A DNA stretch of 64,000 bases from Gallionella sp. (GTDB taxonomy: Bacteria > Pseudomonadota > Gammaproteobacteria > Burkholderiales > Gallionellaceae): the NCBI GenBank assembly GCA_030652475.1, contig JAUSAO010000114.1, positions 1 to 64,000 of the forward strand. The letters are read 5' to 3'. The position numbers and the translations under genes are program-made. The notes under the pieces were generated by a model that was given only the letters and a program-made list of their open reading frames with translations, had not been told where the DNA came from and made no database searches. Positions 1 through 9,842 of the stretch are shown one piece after another (position 1 is the first letter of the stretch; each line of letters starts with the position of its first letter).

Positions 1-387
1 ACGAAAAAACACGAACAAATTCAAATGCATATCCCGATTTGTTGCATCACCCGTTGGGTGCGTTGCTCAATTTATGTAGTCGATTGTTTTCTTTCGTGAA
101 TTTCGTGCCTTTCGTGGATGAAATGAGGTTTTAAGGTTAAACGACAGCATACACAAGACGCGCATAATACCCGACAAATATACTATGGTAAATAATTACG
201 GAAAATATCCAAAAATAATTTGTAACCTTTTTTCAGCGCCAACCGAATCTGTCAGTGCGTGGACGAATTGCTGCGAAGCTATCAATAGATCAGGCCATTT
301 TTATCCATGCGTGGCATAGCCGGATTTTTTCCAAATTGCGATCTGGAGAAAATCCCTTCAGTTTATTTATTAAAAAGGAGTTCCAAC
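1..387. other. Gene-free left edge with a TTCGTG-rich dispersed repeat
   Basis: No convincing gene lies in this stretch. Bases 1-15 (ACGAAAAAACACGAA) and about 92-121 carry repeated ACGAA/TTCGTG units in opposite orientation, the look of a common intergenic palindromic repeat. The right half holds the candidate promoter of the bufferin operon and an AAGGAG ribosome binding site just before the ATG at 388. A short reading frame entering the operon from 255 has no support beyond being open. Confidence 0.5.
222..248 (+). promoter_or_regulatory. Candidate ECF sigma promoter of the bufferin operon
   Basis: GTAACC at 222-227 is followed after 16 bases by CGAATC at 244-249. This matches the general GTAACC-N16-CGAA pattern of ECF (SigF-like) promoters that drive several bufferin-type operons. 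The start codon of the precursor is about 140 bases downstream, leaving a long leader. No sigma factor gene is visible in the window, so the regulator would have to be elsewhere. The match is by eye only. Confidence 0.45.
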
Positions 388-678
388 ATGAAAAAACAAC
401 ACATCCTGACAGCTGCGATCGGTGGTTTACTGGCAATTGGTCTGGCGGGTAATGCGCATGCGGCGACAGGCAAGATGGAAATGGAGAAATGTTATGGCAT
501 CGCCAAAGCCGGCATGAACGACTGCGGCGGGAAAAAAGCCAGCCATTCCTGCGCCGGGCAAGCCACCAAAAACAGCGATGTCAACGATTTCGTCGCTGTA
601 CCCAAGGGCACTTGCAACAAGATCGCCAACGGCATGTTGACCGAAGGCGGCGACATGATGATGAAAAAGGCGATGTAA
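388..678 (+). CDS. bufA1: DUF2282 bufferin-type RiPP precursor (BufA1-like)
   Basis: This 96-residue protein has a Sec signal peptide (hydrophobic core about 8-21, cleavage expected after AHA at 23-25) and a Met/Lys/Gly-rich mature part with exactly four cysteines at 35, 46, 55 and 76. The layout matches the DUF2282 family, precursors of bufferins: exported peptides whose cysteines are modified by an MNIO enzyme and which bind copper in the periplasm. The ATG at 388 is chosen because AAGGAG precedes it and it begins the signal peptide; the longer frame from 307 lacks both. The stop overlaps the next start (TAATG), implying translational coupling. Copper as the ligand is inferred from the family. 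Confidence 0.88.
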   Translation: MKKQHILTAAIGGLLAIGLAGNAHAATGKMEMEKCYGIAKAGMNDCGGKKASHSCAGQATKNSDVNDFVAVPKGTCNKIANGMLTEGGDMMMKKAM

Positions 679-1511
679 TGAACTGCTCCGCAAGCAATAT
701 ATTGCCGTGTTCAGCAGGTATTGGCTTGCGGGCGCCTCATTATGCCGAGGTGCTTGAAACGCTGCCCGCGCTCGGCTGGGTGGAAGTGCATAACGAAAAT
801 TTTTATGGCGGCGGTGCTGCCTTGCACACCCTGCTCAAGGTACGCGAGCACTATGCCGTCAGTCTGCACGGCGTAGGCATGGGGCTGGCCTCTATCAGCC
901 CGCTCGATACACAACATTTATCCGCGCTGCATCGCCTGTGCGAAGTTATCCAGCCAGCCGCCGTATCCGAACACTTGTGCTGGAATTCAGCTGATGGCAT
1001 GACGGTTAACGATCTGCTTCCTTTCCCTTATACCCGCGAGTCACTGACTCATGTAGCGCGCCGGGTCGAACAGGTGCAAGAAAAATTGGGCCGCCCATTA
1101 CTGGTGGAAAATCTTTCCAGCTATTTATCCTTCACACACAGCGAAATGACCGAGGGTGAATTTCTCGCCGAACTCACGCGCCGCACCGGCTGCGGCATTT
1201 TATTCGATGTGGAGAACCTGTATGTCAATGTACGCAATCTCGGCGTGGATGCCGGGGCTTTCATCCAGGCCATACCGGCTGAGGCAGTCAAGGAATATCA
1301 TCTGGCCGGTTACAGCGTAAGAGACGGCTGTCTGGTGGATACGCACAACTTCCCGGTCTATCCCGAAGTTTGGGCACTCTATGAATACGTATTGCAGCAG
1401 ATCGGGCCGCGCCCCACTTTGATCGAGTGGGATAGTGATATTCCACCACTATCGGTGTTGATGGGCGAGGCTACCAAAGCGCAGCAATACATGGAGGCCT
1501 GTCATGGGTGA
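678..1511 (+). CDS. bufB: MNIO-family peptide-modifying enzyme (DUF692, BufB-like)
   Basis: This 277-residue TIM-barrel protein belongs to DUF692, the multinuclear non-heme iron oxidative enzymes that rewrite cysteines of RiPP precursors using oxygen. Likely iron ligands are visible in order: H64, E98-H99 (SEHLCW), E144-N145 (VENLSSYL), D177 and N180 (FDVENLYVN), H208 (YHLAGY), D221 and H223 (DTHNFPV) and E250 (IEWDSD). The ATG at 678 overlaps the precursor stop; a longer upstream frame only shadows the precursor. It should work with the DUF2063 partner encoded next, which in characterised systems delivers the precursor. Confidence 0.9.
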   Translation: MNCSASNILPCSAGIGLRAPHYAEVLETLPALGWVEVHNENFYGGGAALHTLLKVREHYAVSLHGVGMGLASISPLDTQHLSALHRLCEVIQPAAVSEHLCWNSADGMTVNDLLPFPYTRESLTHVARRVEQVQEKLGRPLLVENLSSYLSFTHSEMTEGEFLAELTRRTGCGILFDVENLYVNVRNLGVDAGAFIQAIPAEAVKEYHLAGYSVRDGCLVDTHNFPVYPEVWALYEYVLQQIGPRPTLIEWDSDIPPLSVLMGEATKAQQYMEACHG

Positions 1512-2286
1512 TTTGAACGGCGAACTTACCCATCTGGCACGCGCCATTGCGCAGGGCGGCGAGATTTCATCACAGGTCGGCACGACCTACTCGAATTATT
1601 GCATCGAAACCGCGCTTGAAGTCTATCGCAACAATTATCGCGGTAATTTACAGGATGCCCTGGCGGGCGCCTATCCTGTCATCAAGCAACTGGTCGGCGA
1701 TGATTTTTTCCGCTTTCTGGCGAAAAAATTTATTGAGTGCCACCCTTCGCATAGCGGAAACCTGTATCACTATGGCGCAGAGTTGGCTGATTTTTTATCG
1801 TCCTTCGTGCCTGCGCAAGGACTGATTTATCTGTCGGACGTGGCCGTGCTGGAGTGGGCTTGCCATCTGGCTTATTTCGCAACGGATGCGGACACACTCG
1901 CCCTCGACAGGCTGGCCGACATAGCGCCCGAACACTATCCGGAGCTGATTTTACTCATCCATCCGGCTTGTCAGGTGGTGCGTTCACACTATCCGATCAT
2001 CGCTATCTGGCAGGCACATCAATCAGATAATGACGGCGACTTTCACATCAACCTTGATGACGGGGGCGGTATCGCGCTGGTGAGCCGTAAGGATGATGTT
2101 GTGAAGGTCAGTAAATTATCCGGGGCGGAGGCCGACTGGTTGCAAAACATACAAGCCGGAAATCCGCTGGGCACGGCGACCGAGTCCGCACTCAAGCACC
2201 TGCCCGGTTTCGATTTGCAAACTGCGCTGCTGAATCTGGTCGCGCAAAACGTCCTGACGGGCTTTAAATCTGGAGCTACCCTATGA
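1504..2286 (+). CDS. bufC: DUF2063 RiPP partner protein (BufC-like)
   Basis: This 260-residue protein carries the DUF2063 N-terminal signature around residues 39-98, including VYRNNYRGNLQDAL, AYPVIKQLVGDDFF and a downstream HYGAELADFL. In MNIO systems such proteins bind the precursor leader and form a complex with the oxidase. The C-terminal half is a less conserved beta-rich region. The ATG overlaps the bufB stop by 8 bases and its own stop overlaps the following gene by 4, so the four genes look like one coupled operon. Confidence 0.87.
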   Translation: MGDLNGELTHLARAIAQGGEISSQVGTTYSNYCIETALEVYRNNYRGNLQDALAGAYPVIKQLVGDDFFRFLAKKFIECHPSHSGNLYHYGAELADFLSSFVPAQGLIYLSDVAVLEWACHLAYFATDADTLALDRLADIAPEHYPELILLIHPACQVVRSHYPIIAIWQAHQSDNDGDFHINLDDGGGIALVSRKDDVVKVSKLSGAEADWLQNIQAGNPLGTATESALKHLPGFDLQTALLNLVAQNVLTGFKSGATL

Positions 2287-2741
2287 ACCTGCGTCTTATC
2301 CGGCTTTACTACAGCGCAGCACACCGACTTGAATATCTGGCTCCTGCGCTCGATTTTGGATTAAGACTGTTTCTCGCGAATATCTTCTTCAAATCCGGCC
2401 TGAGCAAGATTCAAAACTGGGACAGCACTTTGTATCTGTTCAGCGATGTCTATCGCGTTCCGTTGCTCAATCCGGATTTTGCAGCCTATCTGGCAACGGG
2501 TGCCGAACTGGGATTGCCGGTGTTATTGGCAGCGGGCCTGTTCGGGCGCTTCGCAGCAGCGGGGCTGTTCATCCTCAATCTGGTCGCGGTCATCTCCTAC
2601 TATTCTGAGCTGAGTGTAGCGGGAATCAATCAACACCTGTATTGGGGAATATTGCTGGCTGTGCTGTTGCTGATCAGTCGCGGCGCATGGTCGATAGATT
2701 GCTGGTTGGAAAGACGATTGCGCACATCGTCTCTTGAATGA
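2283..2741 (+). CDS. DoxX-family membrane protein
   Basis: This 152-residue protein has about four hydrophobic segments and the DoxX-type opening FGLRLFLANIFFKSGLSKIQNW near residues 25-46, followed by a Gly/Ala/Leu-rich helix with GAELGLPVLLAAGLFGR. DoxX proteins are frequent last genes of bufferin operons; their role there is not settled, with redox coupling in the inner membrane being one suggestion. It starts on an ATGA overlap with bufC. Confidence 0.85.
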   Translation: MNLRLIRLYYSAAHRLEYLAPALDFGLRLFLANIFFKSGLSKIQNWDSTLYLFSDVYRVPLLNPDFAAYLATGAELGLPVLLAAGLFGRFAAAGLFILNLVAVISYYSELSVAGINQHLYWGILLAVLLLISRGAWSIDCWLERRLRTSSLE

Positions 2742-2928
2742 AGCGGGGATTTCAGCATAATGGCCTGCACCCGCTACGGGTAGTCGTTAATCTTCCAGCA
2801 AGGCAATTCAATTCCGGCAAGCTGTTGCACGATATTGGCAGCGTTCTTGCGGAAACCTCGCGCCCGTGAATACACTGAAATACTACAAAGCGCATCTTTG
2901 AACGACTTTACCCGCAACCTGACTATCC
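2742..2928. other. Convergent intergenic spacer
   Basis: This 187-base spacer separates the bufferin operon from the convergent prfC gene. No gene, tRNA or strong terminator is seen in it. Confidence 0.4.
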
Positions 2929-4575
2929 TCAGCTTAGCTGCTGGCCATGCTCACGCGTCGCGTAGAACTGCACTTTCGGCCAGCGTTCCTGTGCCAGGCG
3001 CAGATTCACGCCGGAGTCGGCAAGATAGGCGTAATTGCCGTCCACATCTTTCGCTAACCGGCTCTGGTTGGCCTTGACGAACTCGGCGAGATGCGCCGCA
3101 TCAGGGCAAGTTACCCAGCGCGCGGTTTGTATGCCGGCGCGTTCAAACACTGCGTCCACGCCATATTCGGCTTTCAGACGGTGTTCGACCACCTCAAACT
3201 GCAACTGGCCGACCGCACCGATCAGCGGGTTGCTGGTATCCACCAGCGGTTCGAATACCTGTACCGCGCCCTCTTCGCCCAATTGGCGCAAGCCTTTTTG
3301 CAATTGCTTGGCCTTCATCGGGTCACGCAGCCGCGCACGGCTGAACAGCTCCGGCGCAAAGTAGGGTATGCCCTTGAAGGTAAGCGCTTCGCCTTCGGTC
3401 AGCACGTCGCCGATCTGCAACTGGCCGTGATTGTGCACCCCGATGATGTCACCCGCATAAGCTTCGTCCATGCGTGTGCGCTCGTTGGCCATAAAGGTCA
3501 CCGCATTCGCCAGCTTCATTTCCTTGCCGGTGCGGCGGTGTTTGACCTTCATCCCTGAACTGTAACGTCCTGAACACACGCGCATGAAGGCGATGCGGTC
3601 GCGATGATTCGGATCCATATTGGCCTGAATCTTGAAGACAAAACCGGTGAAGGCAGGCTCGGTGGGCTGCACCATGCGCACATCCGTGGCGCGCGGCAGC
3701 GGCGCAGGCGCCCAATCCACCAGTGCGCGCAAAATCTCGCGCACGCCGAAATTATTCACGCCCGAACCGAAGAACACCGGCGTTTGCTGGCCTTTAAGGA
3801 ACTCCTGCAAATCAAAAGACGCGCCCGCGCCCAGTATCAGTTCGGTCTCGTCGCGCATGGTCTGCATCTCGCTCGGACATATCTTCGTGAGCTGGTCTAT
3901 CTGCGCCCCCTTCAGTGTTTCGACTTCCTGTCCTGACTTTGCTTCACCCGGCAGGAAACGCAACACCTCGTCATTGAGCAGGTGATACACACCCTGAAAT
4001 CGCTTGCCCATGCCGATAGGCCAGGTGACCGGCGCACAGGCGATTTTCAACACGGACTCAATCTCATCCAGCACCTCCAGCGGTTCGCGCACCTCGCGAT
4101 CCATCTTGTTGATGAAAGTGATGATGGGCGTATTGCGCAAACGGCACACTTCCAGCAGCTTGATGGTCTGCTCTTCCACGCCCTTGGCCGCGTCCACCAC
4201 CATCACCGCCGCATCCACAGCGGTCAGCACGCGATAGGTATCCTCGGAAAAATCCTGGTGACCGGGGGTGTCGAGCAGATTGATCACGCAATCGTCGAAA
4301 GTGAACTGCATCACCGAACTGGCGACGGATATGCCGCGCTGTTTCTCGATTTCCAGCCAGTCGGAAGTCGCATGACGTCCGCTCTTACGTGCCTTCACCG
4401 TTCCCGCCATCTGGATCGCACCGCCAAACAGCAGCAGTTTCTCGGTCAGCGTGGTCTTACCCGCATCCGGGTGCGAAATAATCGCAAAGGTACGACGGCG
4501 TTTCACCTCACGCACGACCCCCTCTGAACTCACGGGCACATCACCGGTACATATTTCTTCGGAAGTTTGGATCAT
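2929..4575 (-). CDS. prfC: Peptide chain release factor 3
   Basis: RF3 is a translational GTPase that recycles RF1/RF2 from the ribosome after termination. The 548-residue product shows G1 [11 protein letters not shown] at 35-45, G3 DTPGHQD at 102-108 and G4 NKMD at 156-159. The RF3-specific switch region ([19 protein letters not shown]) lies between G1 and G3. The length is slightly above the usual 526-535 because of a short N-terminal extension; the first basic, RF3-like stretch begins near residue 22. The gene stands alone on the minus strand, upstream of tRNA-Phe only by position. Confidence 0.96.
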   Translation of the reverse strand: MIQTSEEICTGDVPVSSEGVVREVKRRRTFAIISHPDAGKTTLTEKLLLFGGAIQMAGTVKARKSGRHATSDWLEIEKQRGISVASSVMQFTFDDCVINLLDTPGHQDFSEDTYRVLTAVDAAVMVVDAAKGVEEQTIKLLEVCRLRNTPIITFINKMDREVREPLEVLDEIESVLKIACAPVTWPIGMGKRFQGVYHLLNDEVLRFLPGEAKSGQEVETLKGAQIDQLTKICPSEMQTMRDETELILGAGASFDLQEFLKGQQTPVFFGSGVNNFGVREILRALVDWAPAPLPRATDVRMVQPTEPAFTGFVFKIQANMDPNHRDRIAFMRVCSGRYSSGMKVKHRRTGKEMKLANAVTFMANERTRMDEAYAGDIIGVHNHGQLQIGDVLTEGEALTFKGIPYFAPELFSRARLRDPMKAKQLQKGLRQLGEEGAVQVFEPLVDTSNPLIGAVGQLQFEVVEHRLKAEYGVDAVFERAGIQTARWVTCPDAAHLAEFVKANQSRLAKDVDGNYAYLADSGVNLRLAQERWPKVQFYATREHGQQLS

Positions 4576-4634
4576 TTCATTTCACCACAATGCAAAAAGG
4601 CTCACCTATTTCGGCAAGCCTTTTCAATATAATT

Positions 4635-4710
4635 TGGTGGCCCGGGGCGGAATCGAACCACCGACACAAGGATTTTCAATCCTCTGCTCTACCGACTGAG
4701 CTACCAGGCC
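4635..4710 (-). tRNA. tRNA-Phe (GAA), CCA encoded
   Basis: Read on the minus strand, the 76-base gene folds as a cloverleaf. The acceptor is GGCCTGG with CCGGGCC, then ACCA at the 3' end. The D arm contains AGCTCAGTCGGTAGAGC and the anticodon loop is TTGAAAA, giving anticodon GAA. The T arm is GGTGGTTCGATTCCGCC. The genomically encoded CCA is usual for gammaproteobacterial and betaproteobacterial tRNA genes. Confidence 0.97.
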
Positions 4711-4800
4711 ATTTTTAACACTCTGCTAAGTCTGGCAGTAACGCTTCCAGCCTTGAGAGCGGCGCATTATACCTGTATCCATAAAAACAGCAACACCAAT

Positions 4801-4888
4801 GGCAAACCCCGCCGAATAACCAGCGACTCAGCCGCTGTTGTTTAGCGGCCTAGTCGAATGGCTAGTAGTTTCATCAGCGGGGTTTGCC
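4801..4888. repeat. Nested inverted repeat downstream of groL
   Basis: A perfect 12-base inverted repeat (GGCAAACCCCGC at 4801-4812 with GCGGGGTTTGCC at 4877-4888) encloses CGACT/AGTCG (4824-4828 with 4852-4856) and GCCGCT/AGCGGC (4831-4836 with 4844-4849) around a 7-base loop. The whole could fold as one long arm. It could serve as the groL terminator, a structured transcript end, or a small repeat element. There is no clear U tract. Confidence 0.6.
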
Positions 4889-4916
4889 AAATTACCTGAT
4901 TACCAGCGTGATCAAA

Positions 4917-6563
<1,647 letters not shown>

Positions 6564-6568
6564 TTAAA

Positions 6569-6859
6569 TTACGCTTCGACTACGCCGATGATGTCATCTT
6601 CGCGCATGGTCATGTATTCCTGACCGTCCATCTTGAAAACCTGGCCCGCGTATTTTCCGAACAGCACGCGGTCGCCCACTTTAACGGTCATCGCTTGCAG
6701 CTTACCGTCGTCACCCATTTTGCCATTGCCCACGGCGATAATTTCGCCTTGATCCGGCTTTTCAGTAGCCGCATCGGGAATGACGATACCAGAAGCGGTT
6801 TTACGCTCTTCTTCCATACGCTTGACGATGACGCGATCGTTCAAAGGACGAATTTTCAT
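6569..6859 (-). CDS. groS: Co-chaperonin GroES
   Basis: This 96-residue lid of the GroEL chamber begins [18 protein letters not shown], with the mobile loop [19 protein letters not shown] near 20-38 and the C-terminal [11 protein letters not shown]. The length is typical. AGGAGATATAAGT precedes the ATG. It is the first gene of groSL, directly behind the sigma-32 promoter. Confidence 0.98.
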   Translation of the reverse strand: MKIRPLNDRVIVKRMEEERKTASGIVIPDAATEKPDQGEIIAVGNGKMGDDGKLQAMTVKVGDRVLFGKYAGQVFKMDGQEYMTMREDDIIGVVEA

Positions 6860-6928
6860 ACTTATATCTCCTGACTCAAATGGGTTGAATTAAATGCAGA
6901 GGCGAAACACTCCGCCTGCAAGCACTAA

Positions 6929-6957
6929 CAATGGGGATAGCGGCTTGCAATTTCAAG
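6929..6957 (-). promoter_or_regulatory. Sigma-32 heat-shock promoter of groSL
   Basis: On the minus strand CTTGAAA (6957-6951) is followed after 14 bases by CCCCATTG (6936-6929). This is a near-perfect match to the RpoH consensus CTTGAA-N13-15-CCCCAT. The start would lie about 60 bases before groS. No CIRCE-type inverted repeat is seen, so RpoH control is favoured over HrcA. Confidence 0.85.
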
Positions 6958-6971
6958 GGCGGAGATGAAAT

Positions 6972-8222
6972 TTATTTTTTAGGCGGCAAGGCGACCTGGT
7001 TATCCTTGCTGAACCGGTAGTCATGAAAGACGTGTTCGGCGGACAAGACCTGATACGTGCCATCTTCGTTGCGATGCGTAGTGTCCTTGAGGCGATAGGT
7101 GTAATGCCCGCAAGTCCAGAGATCATAGTTGCGCATGTGCGTGCACAGACAGGTTTTGTCCGGTACGGAATACTTTTTGGTATCAGGATTGGCCGCTACC
7201 ACACGGTTATAAGCGTCGATGTAGGCGCAACCCCCGTTACCGTCGAGCAGGTAGCCATAGGCTTCGCAATTCGGGCGTATGCCCGAACCGATTGCCGGAC
7301 AGCCCTTGATCATGCGCATCGGATAGCCAGTGGGCGAAATCATATTAACTTCGATATCGTCTTCGCTGGCCTTGAAATATTCCTGCTGCACCTTTTTCGG
7401 GATGCCACATTCATCAGCAACAGTGAAACGAGTCGCCACCTGCACCGCAGCCGAGCCGGTCTCCAGATAGCTTACCGCATCGCTGCCGGTAAAAATTCCA
7501 CCTGCCGGAATGACTGGAATATCCAGTTGTTCTTTTTTCAGGAAATCCTGTATCTCGGTGACGATGGTGCGCAAATCATACTGCGCCCAATCCATGCCGA
7601 AACCCAGATGACCGCCGGCCAGCGGACCTTCCACCACGACATAGTCAGGCAGACGGCCTACCTTGGCATTCTTGCGCAGAAACAATTGCAATGCGCGCAC
7701 CGAGGAAACAATGATACCCAGCTTCGCATCGTGGAAACGCGGGTGATCCTGCATCATCGCAAAAGAACCCAAGTGCAACCCGGCTGCCAGCGTAATGCCG
7801 TCTATCCCCTCATCCAGCGCGGCCAGCATGCGCGTACGCAATGTTTCGCGCGGCGCATTCATGGTGAGTTTTTCCATGCAGTTGACGAAAATCATGCCAT
7901 CGCCGCGCTTGGCCTCCATGGTGCTGCGCACATGCAGCCGCGTCGCTTCAGCAACTTGCGCCAGATCGAACTGCACAATCGACTTGTCCGGCTGCATGAT
8001 ATTCAATTTATATTGTTTCTGCTTTTCACTGACGAATTTAGTCTTGTAGCGGCGATCAGTCACGGTCGGCAGCATCGCGTCGGAAATATGCCCGATACCG
8101 CCCAAACGCGCCGCTTCCAGCGCCAATTCTGCGGTGGAAATATCCACTCCCATACCGCCTATCATGATCGGCACTAATTCGCGCTTACCCAAGCGCAGGC
8201 GAAAATCATCTACACATTTCAT
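6972..8222 (-). CDS. Nitronate monooxygenase-like FMN protein with Cys-rich C-terminal tail
   Basis: The 416-residue product has the FMN-binding TIM barrel of the nitronate monooxygenase/FabK superfamily. MIGGMGVDIS lies near 20-29, VVEGPLAGGHLG near 196-207 and IPAGGIFTGSDAV near 238-250. From about 300 onward it adds a region not expected in simple nitronate monooxygenases, with cysteines at 308, 319, 332, 358, 360 and 371, the last followed by GH. These could bind a metal or an iron-sulphur cluster, but that is inference. The substrate is unknown. It sits upstream of groSL on the same strand but that operon has its own promoter. Confidence 0.75.
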   Translation of the reverse strand: MKCVDDFRLRLGKRELVPIMIGGMGVDISTAELALEAARLGGIGHISDAMLPTVTDRRYKTKFVSEKQKQYKLNIMQPDKSIVQFDLAQVAEATRLHVRSTMEAKRGDGMIFVNCMEKLTMNAPRETLRTRMLAALDEGIDGITLAAGLHLGSFAMMQDHPRFHDAKLGIIVSSVRALQLFLRKNAKVGRLPDYVVVEGPLAGGHLGFGMDWAQYDLRTIVTEIQDFLKKEQLDIPVIPAGGIFTGSDAVSYLETGSAAVQVATRFTVADECGIPKKVQQEYFKASEDDIEVNMISPTGYPMRMIKGCPAIGSGIRPNCEAYGYLLDGNGGCAYIDAYNRVVAANPDTKKYSVPDKTCLCTHMRNYDLWTCGHYTYRLKDTTHRNEDGTYQVLSAEHVFHDYRFSKDNQVALPPKK

Positions 8223-8513
8223 GCTGCCATCCTCCCGCTACCGCCCCTGATTTTAAAAATCGGGACGTTATAAATAATTGTATTTGGTACATATAAGACG
8301 CGAAGTCTGCCACAGATAGAGCAATACTGAAAGCAAAGCCATCATTGCTGCATACATCTTGTTGAATATCCTGTCTTTTCAATAACTCACGCGCTGCTTA
8401 CGGCAATGTCAAACTTTTTTACAGTCAAATCACTGCTGGGATAGTTGCACGATTTATTCCCCCACACAAACTTAGTGCTGCGCGCAAATCACAAAATTCG
8501 TTATGATTCACGG
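8223..8513. other. Divergent spacer between flavoprotein gene and bioA
   Basis: This 291-base AT-rich region lies between divergent genes and should hold both promoters. No convincing operator, BirA-type palindrome or RNA structure was recognised. Confidence 0.4.
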
Positions 8514-9842
8514 ATGCAAGAGCACACTTTAACCAACGCCGATCTGATTCGCCGCAGCCTGGCTGCCGTCTGGCATCCCTGTTCACAGATGAAGCACTAT
8601 GAAACCTTCCCACTGGTGCCGATCTCACGCGGCCAAGGATCGTGGCTTTATGACTTTGACGGCAACAGATATCTGGATACCGTCAGTTCATGGTGGGTAA
8701 ACCTGTTCGGTCACGGCAATCCACGCATCAATGCCGCGCTGCGCGACCAGCTTGAAAAGCTTGAGCACGTCATGCTGGCAGGCTTCACCCATGAACCCGT
8801 GGTCGAACTATCCGAGCGATTGCGCGAAATCGCACCGCCCGGGCTGGGCCACTGTTTCTACGGCTCGGACGGCGCATCAGCCACCGAGATTGCGTTGAAG
8901 ATGAGCGCGCATTACTGGCGCAACAGCGGCAAACCCGGCAAGATGCAGTTCATTAGCCTGCAACACAGTTATCACGGCGAAACGCTGGGCGCACTATCGG
9001 TGACCGATGTCGCCTTGTTTCGCGACGCCTATGGCGCGCTGATCCGGCAGCAGGCGACCATCGCCAGCCCGGACTGGCGCAATGCCGAATGCGGAGAAAC
9101 TGCCGAAGCATACGCGTTGCGTTGCGCAGAGGCGCTGGAAACCCATCTGCAACAGCATCATGAACAGCTTGCCGCCTTCATCATCGAACCACTGGTGCAG
9201 GGCGCTGCGGGCATGGCGATGTATCACCCGGCTTACTTGCGGCGCGCCCGCGCGCTGTGCGACGAATACGGCGTGCACCTGATCGCCGATGAGATCGCGG
9301 TCGGCATGGGCAGAACGGGCACGATGTTCGCCTGCGAACAGGGCGGCATTACACCCGACTTTCTGCTGATTTCCAAAGGCATCACCGGTGGCTATCTGCC
9401 GCTATCCATCGTGATGACGCGCGACGCGATCTATCAGGCTTTCTATGCCGACCAGACCGCGCGCGGCTTTTTGCACTCGCACTCCTACACCGGCAACCCG
9501 CTGGCCTGCCGCGCCGCGCTGGCCACGCTGGATATATTCGCGCAGGACGATGTACTGAATACCAACCGCGCCAAGGCCGCGTTTTTCAACCGCATCGCAC
9601 AGCCATTGCGCGAACATCCGGCAGTCCGAAACTGGCGCAACACCGGCATGATCTGGGCGTTCGAAGTGGCGACACCCCACGCCGATTTCGCCCAGCGTTG
9701 CTTCACGCTGGGTTTACAGCACGAACTGCTGCTGCGACCGATGGGCAATACCGTCTATTTCATGCCGCCCTATGTGATAAACGAAGACGAGATGCAACTG
9801 CTCGCATCCCGCACCCTGACCGTGATCGAGGCGCTAACATGA
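8514..9842 (+). CDS. bioA: Adenosylmethionine-8-amino-7-oxononanoate aminotransferase
   Basis: BioA converts 7-keto-8-aminopelargonate to 7,8-diaminopelargonate using S-adenosylmethionine as amino donor in biotin synthesis. The 442-residue class III aminotransferase shows YGSDGASATEIALKM at 116-130 and HSYHGETLGALS at 151-162. D259-E260 bind the PLP pyridine and K288 (ISKGITGG) is the Schiff-base lysine. The ATG at 8514 gives the usual N-terminus; the longer frame from 8445 lacks similarity. The other bio genes are not in this window. The stop overlaps dacB by ATGA. Confidence 0.93.
   Translation: MQEHTLTNADLIRRSLAAVWHPCSQMKHYETFPLVPISRGQGSWLYDFDGNRYLDTVSSWWVNLFGHGNPRINAALRDQLEKLEHVMLAGFTHEPVVELSERLREIAPPGLGHCFYGSDGASATEIALKMSAHYWRNSGKPGKMQFISLQHSYHGETLGALSVTDVALFRDAYGALIRQQATIASPDWRNAECGETAEAYALRCAEALETHLQQHHEQLAAFIIEPLVQGAAGMAMYHPAYLRRARALCDEYGVHLIADEIAVGMGRTGTMFACEQGGITPDFLLISKGITGGYLPLSIVMTRDAIYQAFYADQTARGFLHSHSYTGNPLACRAALATLDIFAQDDVLNTNRAKAAFFNRIAQPLREHPAVRNWRNTGMIWAFEVATPHADFAQRCFTLGLQHELLLRPMGNTVYFMPPYVINEDEMQLLASRTLTVIEALT

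Noticed and set aside
7023-8177. Open frame of 384 codons opposite the flavoprotein gene
   Set aside because: The opposite strand encodes a coherent FMN barrel; this frame is a shadow rich in His and Arg.
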